Shown: piece by piece, positions 1-5,695 of the stretch
How positions within the stretch are numbered: the first letter of the stretch is position 1
Layout: each line of letters starts with the position of its first letter
Source: Oscillospiraceae bacterium
GTDB lineage: Bacteria; Bacillota; Clostridia; Oscillospirales; Ruminococcaceae
Assembly: GCA_020024475.1 (NCBI GenBank)
Contig: JAHHTS010000073.1
Location: forward strand, 1 to 11,140
DNA length: 11,140 bases
Direction: 5' to 3'
Position numbers and translations under genes: made by a program
Notes under the pieces: generated by a model
What the model was told of the DNA's origin: nothing
Databases searched by the model: none
Seen by the model: the letters and a program-made list of their open reading frames with translations, nothing else

Positions 1-44
1 ACCAGTAGAATAATTTGAAAAAGTGAGATAAGAAGTAATCCATT

Positions 45-224
45 ATGGGCATTACAAAAAAATTCGCAGTTGCCATTACAGAGACTTTGCAGTTATCTAT
101 TGCAGTCAACGCAGAAAATCAGCAACAAGCCAAGGAAATAATTGCACAACGCTGGAAAAATGGTGCATATGTTCTTAATGCTGATCATTTTATTGGTGTG
201 GAATTTGATGTTCTTCCTATCTAA
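45..224 (+). CDS. DpnD/PcfM-like small protein
   Basis: A 59-residue protein. The start is fixed because in-frame stops lie just upstream (positions 6, 24 and 36). The ribosome binding site is weak (GATAAGAAG). The N-terminal half reads KKFAVAITETLQ and then an alternating AVNAENQQQAKEII helix. The end carries the pattern NGAYVLNADHFIGVEFDV. This layout (a beta strand with an ITETL-like motif, an AEN..QA helix, then VL.ADHF.GVEF) matches what I remember of the DpnD/PcfM family, small proteins named after a DpnII-locus gene and a pCF10 conjugation-region gene. Their biochemical role is not established. There is no signal peptide or membrane segment. It is followed by a hairpin terminator, so it is probably the last gene of a unit that begins left of the window. 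The family call rests on motif memory, not a search. Confidence 0.7.
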   Translation: MGITKKFAVAITETLQLSIAVNAENQQQAKEIIAQRWKNGAYVLNADHFIGVEFDVLPI

Positions 225-265
225 TCTCAAAAACGAACATTATTGCGACAAATTGTATGGTAGAA

Positions 266-303
266 AAATACCCCTTAAAATCTCATGGTTTTGAGGGGTA
301 TTT
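266..303 (+). terminator. Hairpin terminator after the DpnD/PcfM-like gene
   Basis: Positions 266-280 (AAATACCCCTTAAAA) pair with 289-303 (TTTTGAGGGGTATTT) with a single T-G wobble, around an 8-base loop. The stem is 15 bp with a CCCC/GGGG core, and its 3' arm ends in ATTTCTTCT. The A-rich left flank also gives a U-tract on the other strand, so it could work in both directions. It lies 41 bases after the stop of the small gene and ends 69 bases before the recombinase start. Confidence 0.7.
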
Positions 304-372
304 CTTCTCAGAACTTATCGCAAAATCAAAGTCTTATAACCCATACATTTTTTCGATGGAGAAAGGAGTATA

Positions 373-939
373 ATGAGAAATTATATATTTGGATATGCTC
401 GTGTCAGCACAGAGCAGCAAAGTCTTGATCGACAAATTGATCTGCTCAAAAAATATGGGGTAGATATTATCTATAGTGAAAAAATGACTGGTACAAAGAA
501 AAATCGTCCAGAGCTTTCAAAACTTATTGACAGAATGACACAAGGCGATACCATTGTCATTGAATCGTTATCACGTTTAGGAAGAAGTACAAAAGATTTG
601 ATTGAGCTAACAGAACTATTTCAATCTAAAGGTGTTAATCTTGTATCCTTGAAAGAATCTATTGATACCAATTCGTCCACAGGAAAACTACTGTTTACAC
701 TAATGTCCGCTTTGGCTCAGTTCGAACGTGATGTGATTGCAGAACGTACACGAGAAGGGCTTCGTGCAGCAAGAGCCAGAGGACGATCAGGAGGCAGACC
801 AAAAACAAACCCTGATGCCATCCAAAAAGCTCTGAAATTGTACCACACAAAACAATATTCCTTAAAGGAAATTGAGGAATTGACTGGTGTTAAAAAAGAT
901 ACTCTGTATCGGAATTTAAAAAAGATACCTAAATCATAA
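373..939 (+). CDS. Serine recombinase, resolvase/invertase type
   Basis: A 188-residue site-specific recombinase of the small serine class (usual length 180-210), so it is complete. The catalytic N-terminal domain (about 1-140) shows the nucleophile context GYARVSTEQQ with Ser12 and Arg10, then SRLGRS with Arg68 and Arg71, and the E-helix motif LAQFERDVIAERTREG with Arg119 and Arg125. The C-terminal part (about 148-185) holds a helix-turn-helix: YSLKEIEELTGVKKDTLYRNL. Such enzymes cut and rejoin DNA through a phosphoserine link at res or inversion sites, resolving cointegrates or plasmid multimers or flipping segments. The start is supported by GAAAGGAG four bases before the ATG. A terminator-like hairpin follows 15 bases after the stop. 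Its neighbours (the DpnD/PcfM-like gene and a replication-like gene) fit a plasmid or integrative element. No clear res site was identified. The size is far too small for a large serine integrase. Confidence 0.93.
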   Translation: MRNYIFGYARVSTEQQSLDRQIDLLKKYGVDIIYSEKMTGTKKNRPELSKLIDRMTQGDTIVIESLSRLGRSTKDLIELTELFQSKGVNLVSLKESIDTNSSTGKLLFTLMSALAQFERDVIAERTREGLRAARARGRSGGRPKTNPDAIQKALKLYHTKQYSLKEIEELTGVKKDTLYRNLKKIPKS

Positions 940-954
940 CAATGGTGCTAAAAA

Positions 955-1001
955 ATAAGCGTACAGTAGTTTGCTATTATGGTAAGCCACTGTACGCTTA
1001 T
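955..1001. terminator. Bidirectional hairpin between convergent genes
   Basis: A perfect 13-bp inverted repeat (955-967 ATAAGCGTACAGT with 989-1001 ACTGTACGCTTAT) is extended inward by weaker wobble-containing pairs. It lies between the plus-strand recombinase and the end of the minus-strand replication-like gene. On the minus strand the stem is followed by a run of six T, typical of an intrinsic terminator. On the plus strand it is followed by TCTATTTATCT, which is weaker. The best reading is a shared terminator for converging transcripts. A recombination site is a less likely alternative. Confidence 0.7.
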
Positions 1002-1153
1002 CTATTTATCTATATAACCATCATAACATATTTTTATAACTTGTATTTTACACTTCATCACTTTTATTTCCATTTCGTATCACCCTCTTTTTGCTATAAA
1101 GAGCACATAGTTATAATGAACATAATTCGTATATATAAAAATGAAATAGAAGG

Positions 1154-2161
1154 CTAAACAGGTTTTTTGATGTATTCATTTAAGCAATCGGACTCAAATT
1201 CTGCTATTTGTTTTTGCATATTTTCTTTCTGGATTTTATCGTAGTAAGTATATAAAAGATTCGGAATCTCTTTCATCCCCTTATCTTTGGGAATCGTAAC
1301 AGGTGAGATACCCAACAAGGATAAATCATTCAATGTTTGTTTAAAGGCTTTCAATTCGTTACCTTTGTATAATGCCTTTGCTCTTGCCAAACTACGGCAC
1401 TGATTAACCAGTTGTAATGCGTCAATCAAACGATTTTCTTTTTGTTTGTGAAATCGTTGTTGTTTAATTTTTTGAATGGCAGCTTGTAAGGTATACCAAT
1501 TCCCTTTTCCAATAATTTTATTATAGTAATAATTGATTGTTTCTTTACAGACTTCATCGCTAAGTAAAGTTTCGTATTTATTCTGATTACGGTTTCCAGC
1601 TTCTTTCGCTCTATTAGAAGCAGTATATATTTTACGATACTTACATTGCACTTCAAAACGAATAATCCCCTGTGCGAAATCCAATATTTTTTGTGGAATT
1701 GGCGTAAGTCCCCTTCTCAGCCTATCCTCAGAACGCTGCTGTAAATCCATTAATTTACTGTAACAGTTGATATTTGTAGATTTATTCATCAGATAAAAGC
1801 TACCAGGTTTGCTTTTCATTCTATGGGCAATACTATCGTATTCCATATATTCTTTGTAGTACAGCGGTATATCCGATCTTTTAATTAAATCCATGATAAG
1901 TTCAGAACTATATCCACTTACAAGTTCATTCAGATCAAAATTTACACAATAATCAATACGCTTTAAACTATAATCTGTAAACTGTGTTAGTAATGGAGAT
2001 ATTCTTGCAGCCTCAAGGTTGAAATTTCTTATAGCTATCTCCATATCCTGAAAGGTAGCAGCAGTAACATAATCCTGAATACCTCCTAAAATCTTAGGAT
2101 TTATCTTGACTTCAATAAGACATCCGTTAAATTTCATACTCCATTCATTCCATCGAATCAT
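1154..2161 (-). CDS. Replication initiation-like protein, phage gene II/X or plasmid Rep type
   Basis: A 335-residue frame from the first ATG. It contains an ordered motif set seen in rolling-circle initiators of the phage gene II/X and plasmid Rep_trans groups: RIDYCVNFDL (68-77), NINCYSKLMDL (about 130-140) and IIRFEVQCKYR (166-176). NPKILGG near residue 21 fits the N-terminal strand of these proteins. Such proteins nick the origin and start leading-strand synthesis. I cannot name the catalytic tyrosine, so the assignment is tentative. Start choice is uncertain. AGAGGA lies nine bases before this ATG, but the frame stays open upstream to 2389 and still looks coding to about 2305 (for example NITYFREDRGLKW directly before the ATG). 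No ATG, GTG or TTG starts that extension. The gene converges on the recombinase and shares the hairpin at 955-1001. The AT-rich repeats upstream may be its origin. Confidence 0.6.
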   Translation of the reverse strand: MIRWNEWSMKFNGCLIEVKINPKILGGIQDYVTAATFQDMEIAIRNFNLEAARISPLLTQFTDYSLKRIDYCVNFDLNELVSGYSSELIMDLIKRSDIPLYYKEYMEYDSIAHRMKSKPGSFYLMNKSTNINCYSKLMDLQQRSEDRLRRGLTPIPQKILDFAQGIIRFEVQCKYRKIYTASNRAKEAGNRNQNKYETLLSDEVCKETINYYYNKIIGKGNWYTLQAAIQKIKQQRFHKQKENRLIDALQLVNQCRSLARAKALYKGNELKAFKQTLNDLSLLGISPVTIPKDKGMKEIPNLLYTYYDKIQKENMQKQIAEFESDCLNEYIKKPV

Positions 2162-2315
2162 CCATTTCAGTCCTCTATCCTCTCGAAAATACGTAATATT
2201 GTAATCTCCATTTACAGGAAATATTTTAATCAGACCTGTTTCTTTACTATATCGCTTAAAATCCTTTATGAGTTGTGAAGCGTCATCATCAAATGATAGC
2301 TTAATAATATATATA

Positions 2316-2364
2316 TTATATGTTATATATACAGTAATAAATAGATATTTATATGTTATATATA
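2316..2364. repeat. Two 16-bp direct repeats in an AT-rich tract, iteron-like
   Basis: TTATATGTTATATATA occurs at 2316-2331 and again at 2349-2364, a 33-base period (about three helical turns). The surrounding 2300-2460 is almost entirely A and T. It also carries an inverted pair, AATAGATATT (2340-2349) and AATATCTATT (2392-2401), and a shorter pair, AATCTAT/ATAGATT, near 2411 and 2446. The position just upstream of a replication-like gene suggests operator or iteron sites, or an unwinding element. With such low complexity, chance similarity is also possible. Confidence 0.4.
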
Positions 2365-2450
2365 TACTATAAACTATATATAGAATATACTAATATCTAT
2401 TGAAAATAAACAATCTATATCTTTCTATAAAACAACATTATCTAAATAGA

Positions 2451-2512
2451 TTATAACATTGAGGAAACTTCTGGACCACTTGTTTTGTAGTTTCCTTTAT
2501 CAATGTTTATAA
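2451..2512. repeat. Large bulged inverted repeat, candidate origin hairpin
   Basis: The left arm, TTATAACATTGAGGAAACT (2451-2469), pairs with the right arm at 2489-2512, which is AGTTTCC, a short TTTAT insertion, then CAATGTTTATAA. Pairing covers about 18 bp with a small asymmetric bulge and a 19-base loop at 2470-2488. It lies between the divergent replication-like gene and the 2674 gene. There is no T-run immediately after either arm, so it does not look like a normal terminator. A double-strand or single-strand origin, or a protein-binding palindrome, fits the position. Confidence 0.45.
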
Positions 2513-2575
2513 ACACATCAGAATCTGCCAAATCATTATATTTTAGCTCATTTTTAATGCCATCTTAATTTATTC

Positions 2576-2604
2576 TTGACTTTGCATCTTATTTTGCGTA
2601 TACT
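2576..2604 (+). promoter_or_regulatory. Sigma-A type promoter for the split gene at 2674
   Basis: TTGACT (2576-2581) and TATACT (2599-2604) are separated by exactly 17 bases, close to consensus. The predicted start near 2611 leaves a leader of about 60 bases. The leader holds two direct repeats of TTTCAAGAA (2639-2647 and 2652-2660), which could be an operator, then a good ribosome binding site (AAAGGG, 2661-2666). Confidence 0.75.
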
Positions 2605-2673
2605 ACAAAAAATGAATATTTATATAAAATATATCACGTTTCAAGAATATTTTTCAAGAAAAAGGGTGCTGTT

Positions 2674-3470
2674 ATGAAAGAAAATGTTTCCTTACAGTAT
2701 ATCATTCAGGAAGTATTGGCTGATAAGAATATACCAGCTGATCAAGAAAATGTACGAGCACTACAGCGTGCATTTAATAGACTATTGGAAAGAATAGGGA
2801 GCGATAAAAAGATATTGAAAAAAATAAAAACCAATTTGCATTTGATGAAGTAGATATCCCATTTATGAAAGTGCTCCTCTCCCAATTGTATGAAAATAAA
2901 GGGATTATTGCAGAATTAACTAATGAACACAGGAAAAAAATTTTTTCATCCGAGGAAATTCGTAACTTTATACAAGCATTGATAGACGAAGCTGATGCAC
3001 AAGGATGTAATGAAGCTGAGTTAAAGGACATGGCTTTCTTTCTTTCAATGGTTTTTAACGCTTCACCAAAACGAAGCATAGATTATTGTCATAAACTGAT
3101 TGATTTTCTTGGGGTGTCCTTAGAAGATTTACCTTATACACTACAAGGACACTATTGGAATAAAATTGAAACACTTCTGAAACGCGAAGTTGCACACAGA
3201 ATGGCAGAATCCGCAATAAATACTATTCAAATTGCACAGATGATGGAAGAAGCCAAGGAATTATGTGGAATAGATATTATCGATTATCAGGAATATGATC
3301 CAATGATAAAATATGAATACGCCCAAAGAGATCAAAACCTTCTGGAAAAAATACAAGAAGATGATGACCTTCGGCAGTATGTCGAAAAAAAGATGGGGAA
3401 AAAAGCAGAGGATATTTTCAATTATGCAAATATGGAATTGTGCAAACTTAAAGATAGTCCTCCCATTTGA
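2674..3470 (+). pseudogene. Protein of unknown function, split by a one-base frameshift
   Basis: I do not recognise this protein. A promoter and an AAAGGG ribosome binding site seven bases before the ATG support a start at 2674. That frame reads MKENVSLQYIIQEVLADKN and stops at 2851-2853 after 59 codons. The adjacent frame, open from 2808, continues as coding sequence (KDIEKNKNQFAFDEVDIPF) through the first in-frame ATG at 2865 and on to the stop at 3468-3470. That ATG has no ribosome binding site. Joining the frames at the A5 run (2806-2810) gives a soluble, helix-rich, acidic protein of about 265 residues. The restored reading ...SDKKDIEKN needs one more A, or a -1 slip on AAAAAG. There is no signal peptide or membrane helix. 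It is the only plus-strand gene between the possible origin and the R-M operon, so a plasmid maintenance role is possible but unproven. Confidence 0.6.
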
Positions 3471-3527
3471 AATGAAATATACATGATAAAAATAAATAGA
3501 AAAACCGATATATACTGTGGTTTCACA

Positions 3528-3613
3528 AGTTAACTATCTTCCTTATACCTCCATTTTCAAACAGTTCTGAAAATGCCTGTAATCGTTTTGGTATGAATAG
3601 ATGGTAGTTAGCT
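3528..3613. repeat. Nested inverted repeat able to form an 86-base structured hairpin
   Basis: There are three layers of pairing in order. AGTTAACTATC (3528-3538) pairs with GGTAGTTAGCT (3603-3613), with two wobbles. TTATACC (3543-3549) pairs with GGTATGAA (3590-3597), with one bulge. CATTTTCA (3552-3559) pairs perfectly with TGAAAATG (3568-3575). It lies 58 bases after the split gene and just before the hairpin at 3653. It may be a structured RNA, a single-strand origin or a remnant of a mobile element end. I cannot match it to a known RNA family. Confidence 0.45.
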
Positions 3614-3652
3614 AAGTATCTTGAAATTGAATATAGTATGGTAAAATGATAG

Positions 3653-3683
3653 TAGGCTGACCCTGTGGGTCAGCCTATTATTT
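3653..3683 (+). terminator. Intrinsic terminator before the R-M region
   Basis: TAGGCTGACCC (3653-3663) pairs perfectly with GGGTCAGCCTA (3667-3677) around a three-base loop and is followed by TTATTTC. The 11-bp GC-containing stem stands out in AT-rich surroundings. It most likely ends transcription coming from the 2674 gene and insulates the R-M operon. Confidence 0.7.
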
Positions 3684-4130
3684 CATTATGATTTTTGAAA
3701 ATTGAGATTTTCCTCTTGAATGATATGGGAACTTCCAAAGACACTGTATTTTGTCACGCTCATCCTTTTTTTCCGTTTCAAATACAACAAGACGAAGATA
3801 ATAAATTTTGAGAACACATTATTTACTATATCTTTTGAGAACTATTATGATATAGTATATTTAAAAGCTCCCATCAACAAAATAAATTATACGATATGTT
3901 CATTCTTCAAGTGGTGAATGTATGACAATATAAAAAAATTTGCAAAATTAACAAGTTTAAGTGATAATTATCTTTGCAGTAGGTAATGAAAATGAACTGA
4001 AAATAGTGTTGTATGGTACGGAGCAACGATTTTACACAACATGAGTAGGCGGTGAAAAACATATCGCTAACTCTGCTGTTCCAATACACTACGTAACATA
4101 AAATGATTATTTACATAAAGGAGACTCAAA
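3684..4130. other. 447-base stretch without a convincing gene, upstream of hsdM
   Basis: AT-rich. The frame at 3720-3917 (65 codons) has no ribosome binding site, low-complexity aromatic-rich content and no recognisable motif. A 22-codon frame at 3918-3986 is too short to judge. A small GAAAAT/ATTTTC hairpin lies at 3697-3712. The only functional signals I can support are the weak promoter candidate at 3940-3968 and the hsdM ribosome binding site at 4117-4123. Confidence 0.5.
3940..3968 (+). promoter_or_regulatory. Candidate promoter of the hsd operon
   Basis: TTGCAA (3940-3945) and GATAAT (3963-3968) have a 17-base spacer: four of six and five of six matches to sigma-A consensus. It would give a leader of about 155 bases before hsdM. 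In such AT-rich DNA chance matches are common, so this is only the best candidate between the terminator at 3653 and hsdM. Confidence 0.3.
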
Positions 4131-5693
4131 ATGGCTGATATAAAGAAAGAACAAGAACGCGAAGAACTGCATCGTGCAATATGGGCGATTGCAGATGAAT
4201 TGCGTGGTAGCGTAGATGGCTGGGATTTCAAGTCCTATGTACTAGGTATGATGTTCTATCGCTACATTTCCGAAAATCTGACCAATTACATCAATGCTGA
4301 TGAAATTGAAGCAGGAAACGAAGGCTTCAACTATGCCGATTTATCGGATGAAGATGCAGAACAGGCACGTGAAGACTTAGTACAAACAAAAGGATTTTTT
4401 ATTCTGCCGTCTGAGCTGTTTTGCAATATTCGAAGAAAAGCTGCCAATGACGAAAACCTAAATATGACTCTGGAAACTGCTTTTCACCACATTGAAGAAT
4501 CTGCAAAAGGTAGCGAAAGCGAAGACAACTTTGCAGGACTGTTTGATGATATTGATGTAAACAGTAATAAGCTGGGTGCAACGGTTGCAAAACGTAATGC
4601 GAACCTTGTAAAGTTAATTGAAGGTATTGCAAATATGAAGTTGGGCAATTATCAGGACAATAGTATTGATGCGTTTGGCGATGCTTATGAGTATCTCATG
4701 AGTATGTATGCTTCCAACGCTGGTAAAAGCGGTGGTGAGTTTTTTACGCCACAGGAAGTTTCTGAGCTATTGACTCGTATTGCCGTAGTAGGAAAGGCTG
4801 AGGTCAATAAGGTTTATGATCCGGCTTGTGGTTCCGGTTCTCTGCTTCTGAAAGCAGCAAAAATCCTCGGAAAAGATAATGTACGGCAAGGTTTCTTTGG
4901 GCAAGAAATCAATCTGACAACATATAACCTTTGTCGTATCAATATGTTTTTGCATGATATTGATTTTGATAAATTCGACATTGCCCATGAGGATACACTC
5001 TTGTCTCCACAGCATTGGGATGATGAGCCATTTGAGGTCATTGTTTCAAATCCACCCTACTCCATAAAATGGGAAGGGGATGATAATCCCGTTTTAATCA
5101 ATGATCCCCGTTTCTCTCCTGCTGGTGTATTGGCACCCAAGTCAAAAGCTGACCTTGCCTTTATCATGCACAGTTTGGCGTGGCTGGCTACCAACGGAAC
5201 AGCGGCAATCGTTTGCTTCCCCGGCATTATGTATCGTGGTGGTGCGGAAAAGAAAATTCGGCAGTATCTCATTGACAATAACTTCATTGATTGTGTGATT
5301 CAATTGCCAAGCAATTTGTTCTTTGGTACTTCCATTGCAACCTGTATTATGGTGCTGAAACGAAATAAAATAGACAACCGCACCCTTTTTATTGATGCGT
5401 CCAAGGAATGTATCAAGGTTACGAACAATAACAAACTAACGGAAGAAAATATCAGCAAAATCATTGCGGAGTTTACTTCCCGTGAGGATGTGGATTACTT
5501 TGCCCGCTGTGTTCCTTATGAAGAAATTAAAGAACAGGACTATAATCTGTCCGTCAGCACCTATGTGGAGCCAGAAGATACCAGAGAAGTCATTGATATT
5601 GTAAAACTCAATGCTGAAATCAAAGAGATTGTAGCAAGAGAACAGGTTTTGCGTGATGAAATTGATAAAATCATTATGGAAATCGAGGGATAA
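4131..5693 (+). CDS. hsdM: Type I R-M system adenine methyltransferase subunit HsdM
   Basis: A 520-residue, full-length N6-adenine methyltransferase subunit (EcoKI HsdM is of similar size). The N-terminal helical domain spans about 8-160 (WDFKSYVLGMMFYRYISENL). The catalytic domain has GGEFFTP (201-207), the AdoMet-binding motif I DPACGSGSLL (230-239) and catalytic motif IV NPPY (307-310). The C-terminal tail (about 489-520, with VAREQVL and EIDKI) is a charged helix; in solved type I enzymes this region packs on the conserved helices of HsdS. AAAGGAG sits seven bases before the ATG. It heads the operon: the next gene starts two bases after its stop. Two HsdM plus one HsdS make the modification enzyme, which also protects host DNA. 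The frame is intact, so methylation should be active. The tail is echoed in the next gene (see the repeat entries). Confidence 0.97.
   Translation: MADIKKEQEREELHRAIWAIADELRGSVDGWDFKSYVLGMMFYRYISENLTNYINADEIEAGNEGFNYADLSDEDAEQAREDLVQTKGFFILPSELFCNIRRKAANDENLNMTLETAFHHIEESAKGSESEDNFAGLFDDIDVNSNKLGATVAKRNANLVKLIEGIANMKLGNYQDNSIDAFGDAYEYLMSMYASNAGKSGGEFFTPQEVSELLTRIAVVGKAEVNKVYDPACGSGSLLLKAAKILGKDNVRQGFFGQEINLTTYNLCRINMFLHDIDFDKFDIAHEDTLLSPQHWDDEPFEVIVSNPPYSIKWEGDDNPVLINDPRFSPAGVLAPKSKADLAFIMHSLAWLATNGTAAIVCFPGIMYRGGAEKKIRQYLIDNNFIDCVIQLPSNLFFGTSIATCIMVLKRNKIDNRTLFIDASKECIKVTNNNKLTEENISKIIAEFTSREDVDYFARCVPYEEIKEQDYNLSVSTYVEPEDTREVIDIVKLNAEIKEIVAREQVLRDEIDKIIMEIEG
5595..5675 (+). repeat. hsdM tail segment, first copy of a diverged duplication
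   Basis: This stretch encodes HsdM residues 489 to about 515. It resembles 6131-6210 in the following gene. Around 5637-5672 the two copies agree at about 32 of 36 bases by eye, sharing GAGAACAGGTTTTGC and GAAATTGATAA. Upstream of that the similarity is looser and includes a one-codon indel. Confidence 0.7.
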
Positions 5694-5695
5694 GG

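Noticed and set aside
242..328. Inverted TTGTCGCAAT-like pair around 242-256 and 317-328 as a res site
   Set aside because: The match is only about 8 of 10 bases and sits around a terminator hairpin; no set of properly spaced 28-bp subsites is visible.
373..939. Recombinase as a shuffler of hsdS recognition domains
   Set aside because: There is only one hsdS, no partial hsdS copy and no inverted repeats bracketing its domains. The recombinase lies about 6 kb away, with other genes between.
942..1157. 71-codon plus-strand frame after the recombinase
   Set aside because: It runs through the 955-1001 hairpin, has no ribosome binding site and is a low-complexity string of aromatic and hydrophobic residues.
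2865..3470. Independent gene starting at ATG 2865
   Set aside because: There is no ribosome binding site, and clear coding sequence extends upstream in the same frame to 2808, so this is the 3' part of a split gene.
3720..3917. 65-codon frame upstream of hsdM
   Set aside because: No ribosome binding site, composition as expected from random AT-rich DNA, and no recognisable motif.
3918..3986. 22-codon frame with a sequence vaguely like the start of a Cro/CI regulator
   Set aside because: Far too short and without a clear ribosome binding site; a resemblance over a dozen residues is not evidence.
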